From: Natronohydrobacter sp.
GTDB lineage: Bacteria > Pseudomonadota > Alphaproteobacteria > Rhodobacterales > Rhodobacteraceae
Length of the DNA: 17,772 nucleotides
Assembly (NCBI GenBank): GCA_007118445.1
Contig: SKRP01000189.1
Span: forward strand, 1-17,772
Direction: 5' to 3'
Shown: positions 1-5,067 of the stretch, piece after piece
Position numbering within the stretch: the first letter of the stretch is position 1
Layout of the letters: each line of letters starts with the position of its first letter
Made by a program: the position numbers and the translations under genes
Notes under the pieces: model-generated
Seen by the model: only the letters and a program-made list of their open reading frames with translations
Databases searched by the model: none
What the model was told of the DNA's origin: nothing

Positions 1-540
1 ACCCAGAAGCGTGCGATCCGCGTCGATCACATAGGCGGTATAGATGGTTTCGGCATCGGGCGCCTCGGCGCGCAGATGGGCGATGGCCTGAGCAACGGTC
101 ATCTCGGGTGCCAGCGTCGCGTAATCTGACGTCATCGCGGCCCCTGCGGTGCCTTCGGGATACGCGGCAAGGCGGCGGATATCCTCGCGTTCGGCCTGCG
201 CCAGCGCGGGCAGCAGCGTCGCGCGCTGGTCCTCTGAGAGGGCTTTCCACAGATCGGCGCGCTCGTCATGGCTCATATCGGTCACGATCCGCGCGAAATC
301 GGGGCGCGAGATATGGCGCGCGATCGCGATCTGAAAGCGCGGTCCGAAATAGCCGAAAACCTTGCTTTGCTGCGCAGGCGTCAGCGCACGCATCAGTTTC
401 GCGGCCTCGGATGGGGGCAGGCCACCGACCTCATTGGCCAGATCAGCCGGATGCAACTCGGCAAGCGCCTCGCGCAGGGTCAGCAGATCCCCCTGCGCCA
501 GATGCGCGCGCAATGCCTCTTGCGACATGAGAACAGTCAT
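1..540 (-). CDS. mgtE: MgtE-family magnesium transporter, N-terminal part (cut by window edge)
   Basis: The reverse strand is open for 180 codons from an ATG at 540 to the window edge, so the C-terminal membrane channel is not visible. Residues about 10-130 fit the cytosolic MgtE N domain: helical repeats carrying HPADLANEV near the start, typical of the Mg2+-sensing superhelical domain. The stretch YPEGTAGAAMTSDY then marks the linker into the first CBS domain, where family members have a similar YPE-x-x-A-G-x-x-M-T sequence. Known family role: a homodimeric inner-membrane Mg2+ channel gated by cytosolic Mg2+. An AAAGGGG ribosome binding site lies 8 nt upstream of the ATG, which favours this start over the internal ATG four codons later. 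The gene lies 22 nt after the HisE-like gene and is probably its operon partner. The family call is firm; the symbol follows the family. Confidence 0.88.
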   Translation of the reverse strand, partial: MTVLMSQEALRAHLAQGDLLTLREALAELHPADLANEVGGLPPSEAAKLMRALTPAQQSKVFGYFGPRFQIAIARHISRPDFARIVTDMSHDERADLWKALSEDQRATLLPALAQAEREDIRRLAAYPEGTAGAAMTSDYATLAPEMTVAQAIAHLRAEAPDAETIYTAYVIDADRTLLG

Positions 541-562
541 GGCGTGCCCCTTTCTCAAGCGT

Positions 563-1015
563 TCAGCCAAAGGCCGTTGGCAAGCTCACCGGCCCGATCC
601 GGTCGCCCTTGCGATAGAGCGCGCAGGGCGCGTCAGACGGTGTCTTGTGCTTGAGCAGCTTCTTTGCCGGGCCTTTTTTCGGCAGCTTTTCGGCAATCCC
701 CAGCACCGCGATGCGCCGCGCCATTTCCGCGCGCACGTCGTCGGGCACGATGCCGCGGTCATGCCAGAGAACCGCCAGATGATAGAGCAGATCGACACTT
801 TCGGCGATCAGCCCTTCGGGGTTGTCACCCACGGCGTCCAGCGCGACCTCAGTGGCTTCTTCCACCAGCTTGCGGGCCTTCTTGGCGGTCGAGGCGGCCT
901 TGAGTTTTGCCGTGCGCTCCGTGGGCGGGGCGTCGAGTTGGGTCATCAGCAGTTCAAGATGCCCGAAGGCATCTGCCGGACGGGCAAAGCGCGGATCGAT
1001 TGCTTGCATGTTCAT
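563..1015 (-). CDS. HisE-like (phosphoribosyl-ATP pyrophosphohydrolase family) protein with C-terminal extension
   Basis: The protein has 150 aa. Residues about 45-105 match the HisE/MazG-type all-alpha NTP pyrophosphatase core: an EEATE helix (E52, E53, E56) followed by AESVDLLYHL (E72, D75). These are the acidic residues that bind Mg2+ in the family, and the segment resembles the DLLYHL-VL-RG motif of HisE. Canonical HisE (histidine step 2, PR-ATP to PR-AMP + PPi) is nearer 100 aa. This protein has about 40 extra N-terminal residues and a lysine-rich tail (KLPKKGPAKKLLKHK, about 110-124) ending in a conserved-looking CALYRKGDRIGPV segment. It is not in a his operon. It may therefore be the housekeeping HisE or a paralogue acting on another nucleotide. 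The chosen ATG has GAGGA 7 nt upstream and follows the SLOG gene stop by 4 nt. The longer frame reaching back to 1123 would overlap that gene and lacks support. Confidence 0.82.
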   Translation of the reverse strand: MNMQAIDPRFARPADAFGHLELLMTQLDAPPTERTAKLKAASTAKKARKLVEEATEVALDAVGDNPEGLIAESVDLLYHLAVLWHDRGIVPDDVRAEMARRIAVLGIAEKLPKKGPAKKLLKHKTPSDAPCALYRKGDRIGPVSLPTAFG

Positions 1016-1019
1016 GGGC

Positions 1020-1454
1020 TTATCCTCTGTCTCTGGGGGTGTTCGGAGAGAGCGCGTGCAGGGTCGCGCTGCCGCGCGGCCCTGCCTTGGCATCGTTCGT
1101 GATGGCCTGGCCCTCTGCGTCAATGACAGGCAGACCCACGCGGGTGGCGTTGGCGATCAGATCGGCCGTGTCATTGCCACCCGGCAGTGCCAGCACCATG
1201 TCGGGGCGCGAATCCTCCAGCATGAAGGCATTTCGGATGGCCTCGGCGCGCTCGCCGAGTTCCCGCCAATTCGCAGGGTAACGCACGACATGAAGCCGCA
1301 TTTCGCGCGCCCAGTCCTCGGCAGTGATGCCAAGCGCGCCGCTGCCACCATGGATCAGCACAGTGACAGAGCGCAGCGTATGGGCACGCGAAAGCGCGCG
1401 GCGGATCAGGGTGACATCATCGAGATGCCGCCCTCCGGCGATGATGAGACGCAT
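1020..1454 (-). CDS. DUF2493 / YspA-type SLOG-fold protein
   Basis: The protein has 144 aa. Visible landmarks fit the DUF2493 (cpYpsA-related SLOG) family: an N-terminal IIAGGR loop (4-9), HGGSGALGITAEDWA (35-49) where relatives carry HGGARGAD-x-x-A-x-x-WA, YPANWRELG (59-67), a following RN pair (74-75), and PGGNDTADL (91-99) corresponding to the PGGxGTA nucleotide-binding loop. The fold is a Rossmann-like domain that binds nucleotides or nucleoside-derived ligands; the exact ligand of this family is not known to me. A GTG nine nt upstream is possible, but GGGAG sits 8 nt before the ATG at 1454, so that start was chosen. Its stop is 4 nt before the HisE-like start, suggesting translational coupling and perhaps a shared nucleotide substrate. 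Confidence 0.83.
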   Translation of the reverse strand: MRLIIAGGRHLDDVTLIRRALSRAHTLRSVTVLIHGGSGALGITAEDWAREMRLHVVRYPANWRELGERAEAIRNAFMLEDSRPDMVLALPGGNDTADLIANATRVGLPVIDAEGQAITNDAKAGPRGSATLHALSPNTPRDRG

Positions 1455-1487
1455 AGGATGCACTCCCGACGCAGATGCGAACGGGCC

Positions 1488-1682
1488 TCAGCCCGCGCGC
1501 AGCCGGGCTTGCTGGGCGAGGAGTGCGCAAAGGGGTGTATCCAATGCGTCGGGCTGTGTGGGGGTGGCGGCCAGCCAATGCTGGACCAGCCGGCCTCTGC
1601 GCGCATCGCGCAGCCAGCAGGCGACAGGGGTGCGGCGCAGGCAAGCGCCGGGTGGGGCCATATGGGCGAAGTGAAAGGTCAT
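1488..1682 (-). CDS. Small hypothetical protein, 64 aa, first gene of the SLOG/HisE-like operon
   Basis: I do not recognise this protein. It is supported by a perfect GGAGG ribosome binding site 7 nt upstream of its ATG, by its position 33 nt ahead of the SLOG gene on the same strand, and by ending cleanly before it. The product is basic, begins MTFHFAHMAPPG, contains RRTP followed by a CWLRDARRGRLVQHWL stretch that could form a beta hairpin or short helix, and has no transmembrane segment or signal peptide. Cysteines are at about 14, 22 and 52. No domain assignment is justified. A longer reverse-strand frame (1679-1918) overlaps its start by 4 nt but has no comparable ribosome binding site, so this is treated as the first gene of the operon. 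Confidence 0.6.
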   Translation of the reverse strand: MTFHFAHMAPPGACLRRTPVACWLRDARRGRLVQHWLAATPTQPDALDTPLCALLAQQARLRAG

Positions 1683-2088
1683 TCTTGTGCCTCCGTCCAG
1701 CCGCGCCGGTCTGGAAGCACTAGGGCCGCATCACATATGCGCGCCCCGAAGCCGCAGACAGGCCGGGTGGTCTGGTTTTTTCCGGAAGGTCTGGCGGCTG
1801 CGCAGCATCTTGCAAAACACAGAGGCCAGACCGCTACTAGAGCAACTGTCCATGGGTCTCTCTGGTTGATACACGAAAAAGGCCGCGCCGTTGCGAGGCA
1901 CGGTGGCGGTAGCGCCAAAGGCTGGTGAAGTCAACAGGCTTGATGCAGGGAGATGGCCTTCATGCCGAAAGCCCAACTCCGGACACTGCGGCAAGACCAG
2001 TCCCGCTGGTTCCCGCCAAGCATGGATCTGCGCCGGACGCTCAGCCTATCCGCCCTGCTGCGCCCGGTCTTGCATCAACTGGCCCGCG
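1683..2088. other. Intergenic region without a convincing gene, about 400 nt
   Basis: This separates the small-ORF/SLOG operon from the downstream end of the DUF2189 pair. Since the operon starts at 1682 on the minus strand, its promoter should lie here, but I find no good sigma70 pair. A TATGTG hexamer (complement of 1734-1739) lacks a matching -35. On the plus strand, CAGAC/GTCTG arms with a T6 run (1755-1781) resemble a weak terminator but follow no gene. A plus-strand frame from 1953 with a weak GGGAG site runs antisense into the DUF2189 gene and has no recognisable content. Confidence 0.5.
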
Positions 2089-2871
2089 TCAGGGCAGCGC
2101 CTTGCGATAGAGATGCCAGGAGGCATGGCCCAGAACAGGCAACACAATGAACAGGCCCAGAAACAGCGGCACCATGCCCGCAAAGAGCAGCGCTGCGATC
2201 AGCATGGCCCAGACCGCCATGACCGCCGGATTGGTGGTGACGACCTGAAACGAAGTGATCATCGCGGTGATGAAATCAACCTCGCGATCCAGCAGCAGCG
2301 GCAGCGAAACCACCGTCAGCGCGAACAGCGTGGCCGCCATAACCCCGCCAATCGTGCCCCCGACCGCCAGCATCATCAGACCCGGCCCCGAAAGCAGCAT
2401 ATCGGCAGTCGAGGTCGTGATCGGGCGCATCCCGAAAAACAGCGCAAAGATGGTATGCGCCACGAATACCCAGAACATGAAGGCCAGCATGATCACCATC
2501 GCCATCGAGGGCACCTGACGATCCTTCTGCGCCAGCACGCAGCCCGCCACGGCCCGCCAGTTCAGGGGCGCATCCTGTTCCAGCCTGCGGCTGACCTCGT
2601 AAAGCCCGGTCGCGGCAAAGGGGGCCAGCAGCGGAAAGCCGACCGCGACCGGGATGAACCACCAGCTTTGCCCAGAGGCCAGAAACACCGCATAAAGCAC
2701 CAGCCCGCCCAGCACATAGACCAGCGCGAAGGCAATGCCGAACACCGGTGCGCGCCTGAAATCGCGCAGCCCCGCACGCAAGACCTCGGCAAGATCGGCA
2801 TAGGACAGCCGCTGCGGATCGGGGATGACGGATGGCGGCAATTGCGCCGGTTGCGAGCTTTGGTCTGACAT
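2089..2871 (-). CDS. DUF2189 family integral membrane protein (copy 1)
   Basis: The protein has 260 aa and belongs to the DUF2189 family of predicted inner-membrane proteins of unknown function. After a soluble N-terminus (about 45 residues, rich in Q, S and P) come five to six hydrophobic segments, with the loop LYEVSRRLEQ after the second, VDFITAMITS in the middle of the second half, and the C-terminal LPVLGHASWHLYRKALP. It aligns along its whole length with the neighbouring gene at 2975-3751; the VDF-TAMITS and LPVLGHA-WHLYR blocks are nearly identical. ATG at 2871 is chosen because GAGG lies 7 nt upstream and because the other copy also starts MSD; the longer frame to 3048 would overlap that copy. 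Some family members are annotated as cytochrome-oxidase-like, but I see no haem or copper ligand pattern that would support this. Confidence 0.87.
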   Translation of the reverse strand: MSDQSSQPAQLPPSVIPDPQRLSYADLAEVLRAGLRDFRRAPVFGIAFALVYVLGGLVLYAVFLASGQSWWFIPVAVGFPLLAPFAATGLYEVSRRLEQDAPLNWRAVAGCVLAQKDRQVPSMAMVIMLAFMFWVFVAHTIFALFFGMRPITTSTADMLLSGPGLMMLAVGGTIGGVMAATLFALTVVSLPLLLDREVDFITAMITSFQVVTTNPAVMAVWAMLIAALLFAGMVPLFLGLFIVLPVLGHASWHLYRKALP

Positions 2872-2897
2872 ATGGTTTCCTCTGGTTCCCTGCGCGC

Positions 2898-2927
2898 AGC
2901 ATAGGGCTGTCATCCGCATCGGAGCAA
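2898..2927 (-). promoter_or_regulatory. Candidate sigma70-type promoter of DUF2189 copy 1
   Basis: Reading the minus strand: TTGCTC (-35, positions 2927-2922), an 18-nt spacer, TATGCT (-10, 2903-2898), about 20 nt of leader before the ribosome binding site and ATG. The -35 is weak. The -10 lies in the context CCCTATGCT, which resembles CCCTATGAT in front of copy 2, so the two genes may keep related promoters. Position beyond the hairpin at 2931-2966 makes an independent start plausible. Confidence 0.35.
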
Positions 2928-2930
2928 GGT

Positions 2931-2966
2931 GTTTCGCGCCCGCAAGTCGCAAGGCGGGCGCGAAAC
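2931..2966 (-). terminator. Strong hairpin between the two DUF2189 genes, possible terminator or processing stem
   Basis: A perfect 13-bp inverted repeat (GTTTCGCGCCCGC / GCGGGCGCGAAAC) has a 10-nt loop and starts 8 nt after the stop codon of the upstream DUF2189 gene. There is no U-tract after the stem on the minus strand (ACACCTTGC follows), so it is not a classical intrinsic terminator. It could act as a U-less terminator, an mRNA-stabilising stem, or a binding site. The stem is seen directly; its function is inferred. Confidence 0.6.
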
Positions 2967-2974
2967 CGGTCGCG

Positions 2975-3751
2975 TCAGCTTGTGATGGCGCGACGATAGA
3001 GATGCCATGTGGCATGGCCCAGCACTGGCAGGGCAATGAACAGGCCAAGGAAGGCCGGGATCATGGCGACAATGATGATCGCCGCGATGATGGCTGCCCA
3101 GCGCAGCATCACCTGCGGATTGCTGCGCACCACATCGACGCTGGTGATCATCGCGGTGACGAAATCGACATCACGATCCAGCAGCATCGGCAGGCTCATG
3201 ACCGTGATCGAGAACAGCACCAGCGCCACCACGGCCCCGACGACCGAGCCGACCAGCAACATCAGAAACCCGCTGAACGAGACCAGCAGGCCAAGGCTCT
3301 CGAAGCCGATCCCGCTCTGCGCCATGAAGATCGCAAAAATGCCGCGCGCGAGGATGATCCAGAAGCCGAAGATCAGCAGCACGCCCACGGCCATCAGCGC
3401 CAGCTGGCCATCGCCGCGCCCGGTGAGCGCGCCCAGCACGGGCCCCCAGTCCAAGGGCTCACCGGCTTCGCGACGGCGGCTGACCTCATAGAGCCCGATC
3501 GCAGCAAAAGGCGCGAAAAGCGGGAAACCGGCAGCGATGGGGATGAACCAGACCGGCTGGCCCGCGGCCCCCAGACCGAACCACAGGCCAAGCCCGCCCA
3601 GCACATAGATCAGGGCAAAGAACAGGCCGAAAGCCGGGGCGGCCTTGAAATCCGCCAGCCCGGCCTCGAGCGCTGCGCGCAGATCGGCGATTTCGAGCTG
3701 CTTCGGACGGGCCGGCTCCGCAGCAGGTGGTTGCAAAGTCGTATCGGACAT
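2975..3751 (-). CDS. DUF2189 family integral membrane protein (copy 2)
   Basis: The protein has 258 aa and is a paralogue of the gene at 2089-2871. The soluble N-terminus (MSDTTLQPPAAEPARPKQ) is followed by LADFKAAPAFGLFFALIYVLGGL (first membrane segment), WFIPIAAGFPLFAPFAAIGLYEVSRR (second), a non-conserved loop, two central hydrophobic spans, VDFVTAMITS, and the terminal LPVLGHATWHLYRRAITS. DUF2189 proteins are predicted inner-membrane proteins with no established function. An upstream in-frame start (MHNMGV..., 3775) exists, but GGGAG lies 8 nt before the ATG at 3751, and MSD matches copy 1, so 3751 is used. The gene is transcribed first of the pair, 103 nt ahead of copy 1. Tandem duplication is inferred from similarity over the full length. 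Confidence 0.88.
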   Translation of the reverse strand: MSDTTLQPPAAEPARPKQLEIADLRAALEAGLADFKAAPAFGLFFALIYVLGGLGLWFGLGAAGQPVWFIPIAAGFPLFAPFAAIGLYEVSRRREAGEPLDWGPVLGALTGRGDGQLALMAVGVLLIFGFWIILARGIFAIFMAQSGIGFESLGLLVSFSGFLMLLVGSVVGAVVALVLFSITVMSLPMLLDRDVDFVTAMITSVDVVRSNPQVMLRWAAIIAAIIIVAMIPAFLGLFIALPVLGHATWHLYRRAITS

Positions 3752-3784
3752 GACGGAAACTCCCATGTTGTGCAATCAGCCACT

Positions 3785-3814
3785 ATCATAGGGGTGCGAC
3801 AAGCTGTCCTACAA
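3785..3814 (-). promoter_or_regulatory. Candidate sigma70-type promoter of DUF2189 copy 2
   Basis: On the minus strand: TTGTAG (-35, 3814-3809), an 18-nt spacer, TATGAT (-10, 3790-3785; five of six consensus positions), giving a leader of about 27 nt before the ATG at 3751. It lies between the prfB stop and the DUF2189 start in a locally AT-richer stretch. The -35 matches only the TTG. Confidence 0.45.
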
Positions 3815-3866
3815 TGATTTTCATCAAGTTTTCTGCGCGTCGCGGTCACGTCCCGGTCAGGGCCCG

Positions 3867-4994
3867 TCAATCGCCCGCTGTGGCCTCGGCCCGCGACTTG
3901 CCCGCCACATCCAGCGCCAGTGTCGCCGCCATAAGCCCGTCCAGCGCCCCGTCAAGCACGCCTTGCGTATCCGAGGTTTCAAACCCGGTGCGCAGATCCT
4001 TCACCATCTGATACGGGTGCAGCACATAAGAGCGGATCTGGTTGCCCCAGCCTGCATCGCCCTTGGCGTCATGCGCGGCCTCGATGGCCTCGGTGCGTTT
4101 GCGCAATTCCAGCTCATACAGCCGCGATTTCAGCGCATTCATCGCAATGTCTCGGTTCTGGTGCTGCGACTTCTGGCTTGATGTGGTCACGATACCCGTG
4201 GGGATATGGGTAATCCGCACGGCCGAGTCGGTGGTGTTCACATGCTGCCCGCCTGCGCCCGAGGACCGGTAGGTGTCGATGCGGATATCGGAGGGGTTGA
4301 TCTCGATCTCGATATTGTCGTCAACCACCGGATAGACCCAGACCGAGCTGAAGGATGTATGCCTGCGCGCCGAACTGTCATAGGGCGAGATACGCACCAG
4401 CCGGTGCACGCCGGATTCCGATTTCAGCCAGCCATAGGCATTATGGCCGCTGATCTTGTAGGCGACCGAACGAATCCCCGCTTCCTCGCCTGCGCTCTCG
4501 GACATCATCTCGACCGTGTAGCCACGCTTTTCGGCCCAGCGCACATACATCCGCGCCAGCATCGAAGCCCAGTCACAGCTTTCGGTGCCGCCAGCGCCTG
4601 CGTTGATTTCAAGGAAGGTGTCATTGCTGTCCGCCTCGCCATTCAACAGCGCCTCGAGTTCTTTTTCGGCCGCGGTTTTGGCCAGTTGCGCTATTTCCGC
4701 TTCAGCCTCGGCGACGACTTCCGCGTCGCCCTCGGCCTCGCCCAGCTCGATCATGCCGGTCTGGTCTTCCAGCTCCTGCGACAGGGACCGGAAGGTTTCC
4801 AGCGCATCGGCCAGCAGACGCCGGTCGCGCATCAGCGCCTGCGCGCGGGCCGGGTTGTTCCACAGATCGGGATCTTCGGACATGGCGTCGAATTCTTCCA
4901 GCCGGTGCGGGGCGGTCTCGATATCCATCCGCTGACCCAGCAGGGTCAGCGATTTGCGGATTGCATCAATATGGCCTTGCGTTTCAGAGCGCAT
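3867..4994 (-). CDS. prfB: Peptide chain release factor 2 (RF2)
   Basis: The protein has 375 aa, close to the usual RF2 length. It recognises UGA and UAA in the ribosomal A site and triggers peptidyl-tRNA hydrolysis. Visible: an N-terminal helical domain; INAGAGGTESCDWASMLARMY (about 130-150); SGVHRLVRISPYDSSARRHTSF, in which the anticodon tripeptide is SPY (203-205) instead of the SPF of E. coli; and YRSSGAGGQHVN with the catalytic GGQ at 248-250. Ser244 occupies the position that is Thr246 in E. coli K-12 RF2. The frame is continuous through the region where many prfB genes carry the programmed +1 frameshift, so that autoregulation is absent here. The start has GGTGAG 6 nt upstream. It follows mrcA by 73 nt, probably in the same transcript. 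Confidence 0.97.
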   Translation of the reverse strand: MRSETQGHIDAIRKSLTLLGQRMDIETAPHRLEEFDAMSEDPDLWNNPARAQALMRDRRLLADALETFRSLSQELEDQTGMIELGEAEGDAEVVAEAEAEIAQLAKTAAEKELEALLNGEADSNDTFLEINAGAGGTESCDWASMLARMYVRWAEKRGYTVEMMSESAGEEAGIRSVAYKISGHNAYGWLKSESGVHRLVRISPYDSSARRHTSFSSVWVYPVVDDNIEIEINPSDIRIDTYRSSGAGGQHVNTTDSAVRITHIPTGIVTTSSQKSQHQNRDIAMNALKSRLYELELRKRTEAIEAAHDAKGDAGWGNQIRSYVLHPYQMVKDLRTGFETSDTQGVLDGALDGLMAATLALDVAGKSRAEATAGD

Positions 4995-5041
4995 CCGGTC
5001 TCACCATCGGCTGAAATGACTGTCTTGCGCGTGCATAGCGC

Positions 5042-5067
5042 GCCGCGCCCGCAGGGGCAAGCGCGGC
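5042..5067 (-). other. GC-rich inverted repeat between mrcA and prfB
   Basis: On the minus strand GCCGCGC pairs with GCGCGGC around a 12-nt spacer, starting directly after the mrcA stop codon. There is no U-tract. In such GC-rich DNA a 7-bp GC-only stem can occur by chance, so it is noted as a possible partial terminator or processing stem that would lower prfB read-through from mrcA. Confidence 0.3.

Noticed and set aside
1755..1781. CAGAC/GTCTG arms followed by T6 on the plus strand, resembling a terminator
   Set aside because: Only 5 bp of stem with a 10-nt loop, and there is no plus-strand gene upstream to terminate. A small RNA ending here cannot be excluded but has no promoter I can support.
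1953..2150. Plus-strand frame beginning MAFMPKAQ near a GGGAG sequence
   Set aside because: The GGGAG abuts the first ATG, the product has no recognisable content, and its 3' third is antisense to the DUF2189 gene.
1891..3817. Plus-strand open frames of 325 and 330 codons opposite the DUF2189 genes
   Set aside because: Both look similar to each other only because the real genes on the other strand are duplicates; composition (H, R, Q, D) is that of antisense translation.
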